The notes beneath the pieces are model-generated. The model saw nothing but the letters and a program-made list of their open reading frames with translations. It made no database searches and was not told where the DNA came from. DNA of 64,000 bases from Pontederia crassipes. Lineage: Eukaryota; Streptophyta; Magnoliopsida; Commelinales; Pontederiaceae. The position numbers and the translations under genes were made by a program. This document shows, one piece after another, positions 13,001-26,483 of this stretch. How positions within the stretch are numbered: position 1 is the stretch's first letter; each line of letters begins with the position of its first letter. The stretch spans positions 31,395,001 to 31,459,000 of the forward strand of contig CM060189.1 in assembly GCA_030549335.1 (NCBI GenBank), written 5' to 3'.

Positions 13001-14145
13001 ACCTCCCCCCACATCAACCAAGTTCATGTGATCAGCATTGAAGAAAGATTGCCTGACGAGAAGGCAACCCCTGCATTTAAAAAAGACAGATGCAAGTAAG
13101 TTTTGATACAAAAACATATTGGTTAGAATAGAAGATGTTATGAATATGACCTTTTTGCTTGTTGTTGTCTTAAGATGATGTCCAAAACCCTCAAAGCATC
13201 CTCAGGGTGTCCTTCACCTCCTTCAAGTGCTTGTGCAATAGAATTGAAAGGAATCTTTGCGGTAAAGTGTATTTCTACTTCAAATGTCTTTGTCGTATGC
13301 AAATGCTTGGAACGCTTCCGATCACTTCTATCAGTGCACCCATCATCTGGACTTCCAGAATGCACCCTGAACAAATAAGGAAATGAATAAAGTTAACCAG
13401 AGGAGCAGTTATGCAAGTACTTTAACGTATGCAGTAGAATGATCCATAAACTATTTTACTAACTTCAATATCATTGAGTTAGGAATATCATATGGTGAGA
13501 ACCATACATTGAGATGCTATCTATTGTTTTCAGTTTGAACTAGGCAGATGATGGGTTTTGCAGGACAATTACATTAATGCATGAAATTAGTTTGTTTCAT
13601 TCTGCATCATACTGTTATGTGAATCAAACTCTCAACAGTTACATTACTATCGATATATCAGTCACTAAGAACTACAGTTGAGAACATTGATTCAGAAAGT
13701 TCTTTATTTTAAACAGATAGAATTAGTGCAGTGAACAAACTTCTCTCTCCATCATAAGCAAAAGTCTTCCCTGCAAGCTCAGAGCAATAGGTTTTGTGTA
13801 ATTTCTCTATCACTTTTCTCCCAGTCTCCTTATTCGTTACAACATACTTATTGTCTGTTTCTATGGAAACCTGAAAGAGTTAGGAATTAGAATCATACAG
13901 TATAGTAATCTTAAAAATAAAGATGATTACTTCACACTTACAGTGTAATGATGGAACACAGTATTGTGGGCATTATATCTAACTCTGAAGTGATTGGTAA
14001 GCAGCGGTATGCGTCTCCCTTCTCTGCCAAAGCCAGGCCTCACAATTGGTAAGCGTTCTGGAGGATGAATTATATTAGGGAGTACATTGTTTGGAGGAAC
14101 TGGAGGGGCCAAATCTTCACCACCTTTACCATGGGATGCGGTCAT
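7041..14145 (-). CDS. AGO6: AGO6-like Argonaute (AGO4/6/9 clade), probably damaged
   Basis: AGO4-clade Argonautes bind 24-nt siRNAs and guide RNA-directed DNA methylation in the nucleus. Exons, 5' to 3': 14145-13942, 13870-about 13730, 13366-13151, 13070-12934, 12850-12753, 12647-12550, 12333-12174, 12099-11983, 11899-11792, 11690-11628, 11548-11435, 11362-11196, 11090-10978, 10880-10746, 10647-10517, 9165-9100, 8104-8041, 7963-7852, 7756-7683, 7519-7418, 7334 (or 7327)-7303, 7192-7041. AGO6-specific matches include CLDVGKPKRPNYLPLE and KINDQYLTNVLLKIN; the end is SMFFC. Catalytic D (GMDVSHG), D (FRDGVSES) and H (YAHLAA) are present. Oddities: exon 2 loses similarity after SLFT and runs to a stop; a run of seven A (11210-11216) shifts the frame after LPERK; one codon is missing in GQS-VPSIAA; HYHV reads HYQV and QKNHH reads QKIHH. 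An acceptor lies just before the ATG, implying a 5' UTR intron. Confidence 0.85.
7587..7620 (+). repeat. (TTG)n flanked by 10-bp direct repeats: apparent tail-only LINE/SINE insertion
   Basis: A 14-bp TTG repeat (7597-7610) lies between two exact copies of GTCGACATTG (7587-7596 and 7611-7620). TTG repeats are the 3' tail of the RTE LINE and SINE families in this window, so this looks like a target-primed insertion that copied only the tail. It sits in an intron of the Argonaute gene. Confidence 0.55.
8122..8944 (+). mobile_element. Retrotransposed block: captured host exon + partial intron + SINE, with 17-bp TSD
   Basis: Two exact copies of TGGTTGGTAAACAGAAA (8122-8138, 8928-8944) flank a 789-bp insert in an Argonaute intron, opposite in strand to that gene. 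The insert begins with an open frame (8139-8287) encoding a lysine-rich segment (SPSKKKKEKRK-like, then ALDVSIEGLGNPTAG) that ends at a good splice donor, CTG|GTAAGA. Unspliced intron-like DNA follows to about 8751, then a SINE (8752-8927) ending in (TTG)n directly against the second duplication. The simplest reading is that an unspliced transcript of another gene, ending inside a SINE, was copied by the RTE LINE machinery. I do not recognise the donor gene. Confidence 0.75.
8752..8927 (+). mobile_element. SINE with RTE-LINE-like (TTG)n tail, copy 1
   Basis: It begins AACTCCGGCTATGTTTTATA, contains GGCCCCGACAGCCAGCG and CCTGTCGAATCTC (a weak match to a pol III box B), and ends in GGGATAAGGCTTTGTTGTTG. 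The last roughly 60 bp match the 3' end of the RTE LINE at 38136-38991; the first roughly 115 bp do not. It forms the 3' end of the compound insertion at 8139-8927. Confidence 0.8.
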
Positions 14146-17100
14146 GCTGTAGTTGAAACATAACGCACTCAAAGTTAAAGATGGGACTACAAAGACAATG
14201 CTCTAGTGCTCCAAAGAAAATGCACCAGCAATTAAGTTTAGAAAAAATTGAAGAACCATAAATCTAAAGTCAATCTTGCTGTTACTGGAAAATAGGAAAG
14301 CAGAACAAAATGGACCGTGGAGCAGTCCATTCTTAAACCTGCTTTCATTGATGACAGAAACCTAAAAAAGGAAAGTAAGTTTTTTAACATGAGAGACTGC
14401 AACATGTTCACTTAAAATGTAGTAAGCAACATTATTAAAATCAGACACATTGGTCAGCCCGGTGAACCATGAATCACCTTTTAATCCGGTTTGGTTAAAT
14501 AACTTGGAAATAGAGTTCAACCAACTTGGGCTGGTTCAAACAAGAGAACCTAGTTCAAAATCAAAATGAAAAAAAGACAAAAAAAAAAGCAAGACACCAT
14601 TGCCACAGCCAAAAAGAATGGGATTAATAAGAAAAGGGAAGATAAGAAAGGGAAAAATGAGCGTGTGACGCCAAAAATAATGAGTGAAAAGAATGGAATG
14701 AGAAAATTAGAGAGGGAACAAAAGAGAGGAGGACTAATTGGAGATGGAGAGATGAAAAAGCAAGTTAAAGAAAGAATTCAAAAGTTTCTAATTTTTTTTT
14801 AAAAAAATATATTTAATCTTACTTTACTCTAAATTATATAAATAATTTCTTTAAAATAATATTTGCCTATTGATAGAAATAAGCACCTTTTTGTAAAGGT
14901 TAGTGATATTGTGTTCTTAAATATCGTAATTTTATCAGAATTCAATGCAATGCGGTTCAATTGGGTTGAATCACACGATTCCTTGCCCTAAGATTTTCTG
15001 TTTATGTTTTATTTCTTCCAAGGCCCAAGACATAAAGAAAGACAAATAAAAAATAATAATAATAAACACAACATCCCTACTTTAGCGATCTCAAAATTTA
15101 CTACTTTACAGATGGTTTTATTTTCTGAACTGAACGGAAAGGAAGATTCGGATTTTGAGGCATGAAAAAATTGCTATAGTCGAAAAGTAAACTATTGGTG
15201 TCGTAAAACCAAGTATGATACTATGATCAAACTGGGAGAAGAGTAAGGAAAAAAAAACATGTTCTTTCTTAAGCAAGATAAATCGAAGATGACAGGGAAA
15301 CAAACCAAAGAAAGAGCAGAAGATGATGAGAAAGATACAAGCAAGCAAGAAAACTTAAGTACAACTAGAACATCTGATAGTAGTCCTAAAATCACCAACC
15401 TACTAGGTCAATGAAGATTACCAAAACACGCCCAATCCAGTCCAGAGATGCAAAGGAAAAAAGAAAAAAAAGAAAAGAACTCGGCTTTAAAACAAACACG
15501 AAGCCATGCATGACGAACAGAGGAAGGTGAGTCAAAACGGATGTTAAGAAAAAAAGACATGAAGAACAGTTCGATCTACGCTATCAAAATTCGTGTATAA
15601 CAGACGGAAAAGTGAAGAAAAAAGATGGTTAAGAACGTGATGGGAAAATTCGAGAACAGTAAAGTAGAAAGATCGCAAAGAGATAGTAGAAAAAATAGAG
15701 GAGACACGAATTTATTCAAATTCATCCGTGAGACGAGGGTTACGTCCTATAAAGAGGTTTCACTATATTGTTTAAGTGTACGACCGTCACATCGATTATA
15801 TCAAAAATTAGGTTATTAATAGCCTCTCCAAACCGAGTTTAAAATCCAAATAAACGGAGAAAAAACTTAATCCGAATCACACGAGCCGGCTAAATAAAAG
15901 TTCAAAACCCGTCTAGATTTAGAGACCACCGTCGGGGGGCGAGCCTCCCAAATCCCCCTTTACGTTCGTACGCTAGCAGCACTATTAATTGAGTAATACT
16001 CAAATTTTTTTAAACTCACGTGAACAAACCCGATGTGAAAAATAAGAAATCCTGAAATATTCACCAACTCTAACAGAACGCACGAATCTTCGAGGAGGTG
16101 ACTAAGAAACAGAGGAGGTAAAGATGTCAAACGACCAAGAAAGATGAGGGGGGTTTAACGGGGGTATTACTAATACAATAATAGCTATATTATATAGATG
16201 TGGGGCAAGTGGCGTGGGGCCGACTCGGATGACGTGGCTGATCGGACGATCCAGATGGCCGGAAGGTCAATCGAGCGGCGGATTTTCGCTGGATTTAATT
16301 TTTGTAATAAGAAAACAAATTTTGTTTCTGATATTTTATAATAAAAAAATAGAGGAAGTGAATTAGGATTTTATATTCCCCACTTAAAACGAAGAAATAT
16401 TTTGGAAAAAATCCGGATGTAAACTCGGACAAGATTAATGTAATAAAAGTTATAAATTAGTTTAATTGGGCCAAAATATTTCAAGGTCAGTTTAATTACA
16501 TTTAAAAAATTCACCTTAATCTTTTTTTATTTAGATATGCTTGATGTTTTAAATCGATAATAATAAAAAAAGGTAAAGAAATGATTTTTAAAATATGCTT
16601 TGTTCCATCAAATAATAATAATAATAAATTGAAAATGAAATAAAATAAGGAAAAGAAAAGTAAACTAAATAAATTAGAGGTATGAATATTTTCGTGACTC
16701 CCTGCTTTTAATATCTTTTTTGTTCTATACAAACGGTGGAATTAATTTTGGAATTCATAATACAAAAGGAACATGTTATTAACCGATCAATTAATCACAT
16801 TAAGCTTTAATAGCTCGGAGCCTTCATTCCAATTTATTAGATTGGTTATTAATAAAACAAACTTTAATTGCTCAGAAATTAAGTAATCTTCTATTTTAAA
16901 TTATTGCACAGCAGGACGCTTTGATGGTTTATGAACCATCGTACATCTGCCAATTTAATTGCACATATCCTTATCCATATATTAACTATTATTATATATT
17001 AAGTATTTTGTATTGTATTTTCTGAATTTCCTCAACCAAAAATATTTATGAACTGTGTCATAAATAAATTATATCAGTCATTAATGAGCATTAAACTTAA

Positions 17101-20006
17101 ATGCTAATGGACATTATACTTAAGCCACAAAGTACTTGTAATCCTTTAGATTATATTAATTTCACATCTAGGTAAACATGCTAAGAAATTCCCACTCTCT
17201 AAATGATGAACCCTACGATTCAACGTGTTGGATCATTGGTCGAGTTGGACCTGACCCTGACAGGTTGGGTGTAGGTTAAAAATTCTAACCAAAGTCGACT
17301 TATCCACTTTGAAATCGAAGCTTTTATTATTTTTTAACCTCATTTTATATATTTCATTTAATTTGATGTTTATATTCTATTTTAAAAATAATCAAAAAAA
17401 TATTTTAATATGCAAATAATAATTAAACACTAAAAATTATATTTTAATATGAATATTCATATTTTTATCGTTAAATCACACAAGAAGAAATATAAAAATA
17501 TATAAAAATGTGATCGGATAACTCAACCATATGACCCAATCCAACTTCATCCAAATTGGATTGGGTTGAATTATACTAGGTTCATGAATACTCCTACCTC
17601 AAATCATTTATCTTGAATATGACAATAAGTTCAAATGGATTATGAAAATCATAAATTCAATTAAATTAACTTGATGAAATAAAAAACAAACAAATTATGG
17701 TCATGAGTTTTTTGTTATTACCTATGTCATATAATAAAAAGTAATAGAAAACACACAAAAAGAATAGTAGATCCACTCTATCTAAATGGTGTTCTAGAAT
17801 ATGATGCAAATTTAGAATTATCGTTGTATCACATCATTTAATTGGATCATTTGCTATAATAGTTCTAACAACTCATCAAAGCATCATTAATTTTATTAAT
17901 TTGACTTTCGAGATGAATATGTATCCTTTTATGGATTGTGAGATTATTTGATTGCCTATTGAGATTATTTGATTGCCTATTTTAGATTTACAAAACGGCC
18001 ATCTTGAATTATTAGGAATGCTATTACAATTATAATCCTAACCGTAAAACATTAAGAATATTTTTGGAATAAACTCTATTTGAGATCTATAAGGAGTGAT
18101 GTAAATATGTGATTATATATGAAAATATCTTTTTAAGGCAGACGTTGTATCACTAAATGTGATAATAAATTATCATAAGGTGTGACTTGGGAACGTGTTG
18201 GGTGTTATCGACATGGAAAAACACAAAAGTGGGAGATGTGACAAGTTTCAAAAGAAAAGCCAAGTACATGATTTTGAATTGCAAGTGCATAGCCTACATT
18301 ATAGTTAATGGAATTATAACATCTATAATCCACAATAAATGGTTTATGGAGTACCTTTAGAATCGGAATAGATTCTTCAATAAACACTTGAAGGACGTCA
18401 ATTCTTTCTTGAGAACTTGAAACTTAGTGTCACAACTCAAAAAGCCTCATGAAAGGTCGAAATGGAGTTAGTACTCTAAGATTCATAGTGTATGCTTTAG
18501 AACTCATCCCTTGGCCTCTTTTTATAGAAGAAGGCAAAATAAATTCAAGATCAAATGAGATATTACGTCCACGCACTTCACGAATATGAATGGCCCAATA
18601 ATTTTGTAGATTCATGTGTATTCAAAATGTGCATGAATCTTTAATATATTCATGAATGCACGTTATAAGTCTCGAAACATTTCTTCTCCACCCATTGGTG
18701 AGCATTCTAACGATCTTTCACTCGTCAGATGATTCAATATACATACTCCTTGTAATTCCTAATTTGGCATATCAATCATAATGTAATCACCCAATCTCTG
18801 TGAGAGCCTTAACACAAGATTTTTTAAGAAAAACATGACTACTCGATCAACAAAATAGTTTGAGTATGACTTGTTAGTGAAGCATAGTGGCTCATAAACT
18901 ATAACCCACACAATTGTTATAATAATTTGTTATCCAAGACTATGACTTACACATTTTTTTTCAAATATCACTTATTCACTAAGCTTCAAAATTGTGTTGT
19001 TGCACAGTCCAAACAATTTATTTGACTGCACAATAATTAATTTTGTCTGAAGTAATATTTATTCCGCATAAGGATGAAGTAGTCGACCAATTGTATATCG
19101 ATGCATGCATATTTCATCATATATTTAGTCTTTCATTTAATATTATTTTGAATAATTTTGCCATAATGCATCATTATATTAGATTGTTTTGTTTTATTTC
19201 TTTGATATGCAAATATATCTAACTTTAGTATGTTTATTATATATGGCAAACAAGGAAGCAACTGTGAAATTATTGGAGAAAATTACACCCAATGAAAGTT
19301 CAAGTCATAATAACAAATCCAATTGTGAAATGAGCTGTAATAGATGATTACTATACGGTCATATAGAGTTGTATGGATCCATTACAAAGGCGGAATCAAA
19401 TTTGGGCTAAACATTCCTAGATCATGATGGGGGCATGACAAACATATTTTTAATGTGCTTTGAATATGTTTGGATCATGAAATCCTCGTGAAGGTTTGTG
19501 ACAATGCTTATTTCGCATATTTCTAATGTGATTTGGAGTCTCATGGTTCAAGATCTAATCAATTGATCAACGCTTTGAGAAAATTTACTAAACCATCAAT
19601 CAATTATGCCTATTGATTATTCAAATTAATATGAATTGAACTAATGAAATGTGAGTTATTTATAGTTCAAAATCCTACTCGAATAGATCTTACTTCATAT
19701 ACTTTCTTCGTTGACCTTTACCTTGATTGGACTGATTTGCACATCTCTGACCATCTTCTACCATCATATGTGACCAAAATACCTCCAACAAAAATCATTA
19801 AGAGTAAGATTCATACTTTAAAAGTATGTCTCTTTCGGATCAATTACCTAATGTTTGGTTTTTGATAAATTGACTATTACTCATCTCTTTAGTCGTATAG
19901 TGTATTCTTGATTGAATTATAAGTGAAATGTACTAGTTCACAACTCTTCATTGTCAAATCTCCTCCAAAGTCACTTTATTGTCGAGCACAAATCAAATGT
20001 TTAATC
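14146..20006. other. Upstream region of the Argonaute gene and AT-rich intergenic DNA
   Basis: A 5' UTR exon and the promoter of the Argonaute gene should lie within the first 2 kb; the region around 16080-16150 is a candidate, but I cannot fix a start site. From 16.3 to 20.0 kb the DNA is AT-rich with no recognisable gene. The segment at 17220-17590 has related pyrimidine/purine-rich ends (TTGGATCATTGGTCGAG near its start, ATCCAATTTGGATG on the other strand near its end) and may be a small decayed TIR element. A 20-bp direct duplication lies near 17940-17980. Confidence 0.4.
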
Positions 20007-21472
20007 CAGTGTTGTAGTCGGCCGATCGTACCGTCGGACCGATGTCCAGGCACTAAAATGGCCCATGTGTCACACCAAGATTTCTCTCCTAGAAATCTTA
20101 TGTAACCGGCCTTGAATTGTTCCTACTGGAACATTCAAGTCAGTCTCACAAGCACTCTTCTTTTTTTCACTCAAGGAAGAACACTCGAACACACACTCTT
20201 ACTTAGTTTATTACTTAAGTAAAGTTAGTACACACAATGCACACACATGAAGAACTCGGATATGAGGGAAGAATACTTTATTATCACCTGTCCCAGAATG
20301 TGGGAGAGGCACATGTATTTATACACTCAAGGTCAACCAACTGCTGTCCCAATTTGAATTCAAAACAGATACAATTTAAATTCAAACTATAACTACCTAA
20401 TCTAGTAACCATCCATCCAATGGTCAGGAGTCTTCCATCATCCTGATTGAAGCCTTCATTGTCTGGATCACTTCCCTCCATCCTTGGACACACCCTGATG
20501 ATCTCCGACCACCAGAAGTCCCGCGCGTCCCTGCTCGGCCGCCCTATGTCCGTCGGCCATGGCCGCCGCCATGGATATGGCGGTTATAACCGCCATCTTC
20601 CTTCTTGCCGTCATCCCTGAGGTGCCACCACTCGTGCTCCTGCAATTCCAATGATGGCATGCGACTTCTACATGCCTGAGGATGAAATGGGACGAGTTGG
20701 ATTGCCTCTGGGGCGGTATGACCCAGAGTGGCCCGGGCGCGCCCGCCATGTGCGCCCGGCCACACCTCATGTCCCGGACATGTTCCCCTCGTCCATTGCG
20801 CCTAGTTCTTTGTGTCAAACCTCCTGCTTGACTGAGAAGTGCCGAGGTGCTTCTCCTGGTCCTTGGGATGCCTCGACTCATCCCTGGGATGGACATGGCC
20901 GCCATGTGCGCCTGGCGCTCAGGGCGCGCCCGGCCGCCACCGGCCATGTCCAGAAGTCCCCCCTTCATGGAGGGTCACACATGGGTCGGTCAAAACCCGG
21001 CCATGGGATTGACTCGCTTTGACCTGATCAAACCCGAGTTCAACTAGTCGACCCGCCGGGTTTGACCGATCCGGACGGGTCAAATTATAAAATATGGAAA
21101 AAATAAAATTTATAAAAATTATTAAAACTTTTTAGAAATATTATATATATATGTTTACTTGAAGTTTATGTTTTAACATTCTTCTTCGTCATATATTTCA
21201 TTGATATTTTTATTTTTTTAATTAGCTCATGAGATTTTTTTAGAAAATATTCGATTGATGATTCAATTAATGATTACTTTATTATATTATTTGATCTGAA
21301 TATTATATTATATATTATATATTTTGCTAAATAAGATATTACATATTAATAATATTAGATCACCTTAACTTATTTTATTTTTTTATTAATTTATATTATC
21401 CAGTCTGACCATTCGGTTCGACTAGGTCCAACCGGTCCGACCTGGGTTGGGTCTTATAACATTGGTTTAATC
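19999..21472. mobile_element. Non-autonomous hAT-like TIR element with 8-bp TSD, holding a solo LTR
   Basis: The ends form inverted repeats: CAGTGTTGTAGTCGG from 20007, and CAATGTTATAAGACC on the opposite strand from 21464. They are flanked by the 8-bp direct repeat GTTTAATC (19999-20006 and 21465-21472). An 8-bp duplication with CAGTG-type ends fits the hAT superfamily. No transposase is visible. A 912-bp solo LTR sits inside, near the left end. Assignment to hAT rests only on ends and duplication length. Confidence 0.65.
20068..20979 (-). mobile_element. Solo LTR (fossil), nested in a hAT-like element
   Basis: On the minus strand it starts TGTGACCC and ends GGTGTGACA (TG...CA borders), with CATG directly repeated on both sides (20064-20067, 20980-20983). 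Inside, on the same strand, a TATA box (GTATAAATACATG) precedes an AATAAA signal, the order expected of a promoter and polyadenylation region in an LTR. Its 5' half is GC-rich, unlike its surroundings. No internal coding region or second LTR is next to it, so it is a recombination remnant. I cannot tell Copia from Gypsy. Confidence 0.65.
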
Positions 21473-23863
21473 ATTTGAGTCTAAGTCATCTAGAGTTCTT
21501 CTCTTTTGATCTTGCATACGATATGGTTGGTTTGGACTCTAATGCAACTATAGCCATCTAGTCTCTATTTGAGTCAAGCTTGATGCATGACCATTGACTC
21601 AGAACCAGTCCTAAGTACTCTCACCTTTGTACACATGGCGGAAAACAATTTATCAGCATACATCTTCAGTTAGTTCGATGTTTATTTTCATGATAGCTTC
21701 ACATAACTTCTCCTTACATTTTGAAAAGATGAGAAGTCAGACATGGCAATGCCATTTATTTAAACTCTTTGAATGTTGATGAGGATCAGGAGCTGTTTGA
21801 CAATATTGATTAGTCTCCGCTCCTATCTACTTTTGAGATAGTCATAGATTAACTTACATTTCTATAAGAACATGACTTTTGTGTTTTAATAATAACAAAC
21901 CATGTAAATGGAAAAGTGTTAGAAAAGCCTTAACTATGATAAACATAATCATATGCATAAACCTTATGATTAACTACTTTGGTGTATGATGATATAATCT
22001 TCTCCCAAGTCAACTAATGTGGATAGGAAATTTCGACAAGAATATCATTACATCCAACATATGATTGGTCAAACGAGCCAAAAGGGTTGGCTGAGATTTT
22101 GCCGCCAATCACTATGAAGACAAAGGTGTCAATTTTGGCATATTGTCTAGCTAAGCAAAGCCTCTTACCCGATGAAAAGTTAATATAATTGAATTATAAG
22201 GTTCATGATAAGTGATAGTTGAACAAAAGCATTGGCAACATAATCATTGAGAAAGTGCCCATCGAAAGATGGATCAAGTTTGTTGGGAATGAAACACCGA
22301 GGATCGATGAACAATGAAAACAACGAAAGAAAAGAGAAGATGAACATAAAGATTTAACGTGGTAAAACCCTTTTGATCAATGTGAACAAGAGAGAAACAT
22401 CCACGGGCAAAGGAAGCAGCCGCCAGAAGAATTTCACTATGAGCCAAAAAATAGTACATCATATAAAATATTAACCCTCATATATAGTTCAAGCCCTCCG
22501 CTTCCGCCACAGATCCTCATTTTTCCTTCTCATTTTTTTTTCTTTCATAAAATTGGGTACGGGGTATATAATTCAAGGCACATCAACATTTAATATTTTA
22601 AGCACTACATCAATCATTAACAAGAGGAAGTGGAACAATGCTCATATTTCTCTAGTATGATGGACTATTAGATTGAAACTAGAAATAAATGCAGTTAGTG
22701 TGTTATCGGGTAGACTATTATGGATGTATATGATGTGATAAATTGTACCCATTTAAGCTCTTAGGGTGGGAGAGAAACCTCAGGTCTAGACATAGAGAGA
22801 CAAATAGTCTTTTGAATTAGGTTACCAAATTGTTCTTTCTTTAATTTTTTACTTGGTATTGTGATTTCTTCCTTCTCTAACTTTTCATCATTGATGAAGA
22901 TGCTTTTATTATTGCGTTGTCATCCATCACATGAAGCATAAACACCTCTCTATTTTTTTTTTGCATGACTTAGGATTATTCCTATCTAGATGTGAGAGAA
23001 TACTTTCATCAACATTGGCATTATGAAGAAAATTTTACTATCCATAATAGTGCAAAATAGGATTCCAAGTTTTTGGATTTATCGAAAGTAATTTGCCTTT
23101 GGGAAGAGTATCAATTTTAATTTAAAATTCACAGGGCCCACCACATTATTTCGTTTGGTTGTGATTAATTATCGATAATTTTAATTTCTCTAATAATCTT
23201 GATTATCACCTCATGATAATTGAACTAGCAAGTAGAAGTGTCTTTCCAGATTATCAGTTGGTTAGAATGTATTTTAACAAAAATATTCATTCAATCATTT
23301 TTCTAATTTTAAATATTTTATTAATAAATAAATATCACTCAAGTTCATCTTTTTTTATTATTTGAAATCTTTTACAAATAACTCTTAACTCTGCCTCATC
23401 TTCTTTTATCTAAATTCACTTTTCTATTTTTACTTTATTTATTTATAATAATATGTGATCAAAATATAAAATATTTTTTAAGGATATTTTAGTAATTTAT
23501 TCTCTAACTATTCTAATTATTATTTATATTACTACTACTTACCAAATATCATAGCGTGATATTACATATAATTTAAGTAGTGGTAACTTATTTAAGTGGT
23601 AATATATGAAATAAGTAATGCATCAAACGACAAGATAACATTAAGAGTTATTTAATTCTTTGGGATACTTGTCATTTGTCAAAATCTATCAAAAAATTGT
23701 TTTGTCATGATTTGATGCAGCAAACTTGCAAGAGGAATTTTTAAAAGAAAAAAAAAGGGGAGGGGGAAGAAGGTTTTATTTGTAGTGTGCACCCCTAAAA
23801 TTGTCAAAAGTACATAGGGTTTTATTATATGATGCATACATTTTTATACATACTTTATATATG
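21473..23863. other. AT-rich intergenic DNA
   Basis: No gene recognised. The segment at about 23150-23640 begins TTTCGTTTGG and ends with CATCAAACGACAAG, weakly complementary ends that could mark a decayed MITE, but the flanks give no clear duplication. The segment near 22340-22400 (TTTAACGTGGTAAAACCC) resembles LTR-type sequence but has no defined borders. Confidence 0.35.
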
Positions 23864-23879
23864 CACTACAACAAAATAG

Positions 23880-25010
23880 TCATTTAATGACACATAATTA
23901 AAGACACAAATTGAAGCGTCTTTATTTTACACAAAGTGTTTATTTATAAGGACGTTTTATATAGCGTTGGTATTATTATAAAATAATAAGGACACAAATA
24001 TATTTAGCGTCCTGATTTTAAAATTTTAAGACATTAATTTTGTGTCCCTATTTTAATTTAGAATATAAATATATTTTTATTTTAAATCTCATAATTTGGA
24101 TAACCTAGTGACACAAATTTAATTGTGTACCAATGATATTTGATAATAGGGATGCTTCTTATTATGCGTCCTAATAAAATTCAATAATAAAGACGTCACT
24201 GATTATGTGTCCCGATAATATTCGATAATAAGGATGTCACATATTATACGTCCTAATAAAATTCCATAATAGGGACGCCGCTTACCATGTGTCCTAATAA
24301 TATTATATAATAGGGACACCGCTTATTATGCGTCTTAAAAATATTAGATAATAAAGGCGTCGCTTATTATGTGTCGCAACAATATCTGATAACAAAGACA
24401 TCTTTTATTATGCGTCCCAATAATATTTGATAATATGGACATCGCTTATTATGCGTCCCAATAATATCCGATGATAGAGACGTTGCTTATTATGCGTCCC
24501 AATAAATAGGAACGTCGCTTTTTATGCGTCCCAATAAATAAGGACATGTCTTTTTATGCGTCCCAATAATATTAGATAATAAGGACACTGCTTGTAACGT
24601 GTCCCAATAAATAGGGACATCACGTTTTATGCATTCCAATAATATTAGACAATAGGGACACTGCTTATTATGCGTCCTAAAAATATTCAATAATAAAGAC
24701 GCCACTTATATTATGTCTCAATAATATTTGATAATAGGAACGTCTCTTATTATGCGTCCCAATAATATTCGATAATAGGGATATCACTTATTATGCGTCC
24801 CCATATTATTCGATATTAGGGACACTACTTTACAATGTATCCTTAAAATATTCGATAATAAGGACACACTTTACTATATGTCTCGAAAATATTCAATAAT
24901 AGGGATGATATATATTATGCGTCACTAAAATATTTGATAATGGGGATGCCATTACTCCTCTAATAAATTAAGAATATAAGAACGTAGCTATTTATGTCTT
25001 TACAATTGTA
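23880..25010. repeat. Left subterminal repeat array of the CACTA element
   Basis: About two dozen degenerate units, mostly 35-60 bp apart, alternate a segment like AATATTCGATAATAGGGAC with the core TTATTATGCGTCCCAATAA. GCGTC-type motifs on one strand alternate with GGACG-type motifs on the other, so many units are imperfect inverted pairs. In En/Spm such motifs bind TNPA. Confidence 0.8.
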
Positions 25011-26221
25011 ATATAAACTAAGTTAAACTTTTTAAAATTTTGGTAAAAAAAGCAAAAATATTTTTAATTAATAGGTAGCTAGCTAGTATATATTCTATTT
25101 ATTATTAAAAACAATTAGGAGGGATCCTTAATTTCTTTGACAAAGGTGTGTACATGAATTGTTTTTTGTTCTACATTGATTCTTTTCTTTAGGGATATTC
25201 ATGGATTCAGTTGACACAAATCCAATCACTCTGATTGGGTTAAGTTGATAACAAAGGAATTAACAAATTAATATGATTGAACTTAATTGAATCTCATTGG
25301 GTCAAAAGTTAAATGAGGCCGATCTCAATTTTTGATTTCATAATCCTTTTTATAACTCATACATTTAACTTTCAATGCAAGATTTTATCTTTTGGACATC
25401 CAATTAAAATCATTTTTATTAACCGTAATATGTATTTTAATTTTAAAGCTAAATAAACTTAAATATAAGTCAAATTAATTTAGTTTTTGAAATACTTTGT
25501 ACTAGACTCGTTTATTATTAAAATTTGATAGAATCTAACTTAACCAAGAACTCAAATCGGCCATATTTAAACTTGGAACAATGTCTAGATTATTAATGAT
25601 TTGAAGCTCTTTGATATAATTAATGATTGAGGATGATCAAGTATCCATTTACGATCATAAATAATTTGAAGTTCATTCAATAGTATTTTTAAAATTGGAT
25701 TTCAAATATGATGTCATATTAAAATATTGAAATTTTAGTTAAGTGTTTGGTTGAATTTCATTAGTAGAACAATTTTTTAGGTTTAATGGTAGCATAATTT
25801 TATTGGATTTATAATATTACTTATAACTTCAAACCTAATTAAAACTCGTGATTAACTTTAAAATTTTTAGTTGACGCCAAGTTTTATGGGGTTTAAATTA
25901 AAAAAAAGAATTTACAAGTATTTTATGTAAAATAAATGTATTGTTAGGTTATCTAATTATGACTTTTAGATATTATGTTTTGTCTAATTTAAGCAAGAGT
26001 AAAAGTTAATATATATCTAAATAATTTCGAAATTTATAGTTATATATTTAGAAGTAATGTTTATCTTATTTGTGACTTCATATATCTAACACTTAACAAT
26101 AAATTATATAATAATTAATAGATTATTTTTTTATCTAATTTAACCAACAATAAAAACATTCATATATATATATATATATATATAATTTAGAAATTTATAT
26201 TTATATATTCTAATAACAATG

Positions 26222-26264
<43 letters not shown>

Positions 26265-26483
26265 AGCTTATCTTATTTGCCTCTTAAATATAACTAACAC
26301 TATGATAACAAATTAAATAATGATTAGAGTTATAGTTTATTTTGTTGAAAACTTTTTAATGCTTCTTCTTCCTCCTCAATTGTGAATCTTTCTTGGAAGA
26401 TCAAGATCAACTTCTGCAATTGTGATCCTTTTTTCGAAGATCAAGACAAATTTTTTCGGTAAGTTCTTCTCTTTTTTTTCAAT

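Noticed and set aside
14560-14800. 78-codon lysine-rich open frame upstream of the Argonaute gene
   Set aside because: It is an A-rich, low-complexity stretch (KKRQKKKQ) with no homology; likely chance.
20468-20968. Long open frames on both strands in the GC-rich patch
   Set aside because: They lie inside a solo LTR; GC-rich DNA has few stops, and the products match nothing I know.
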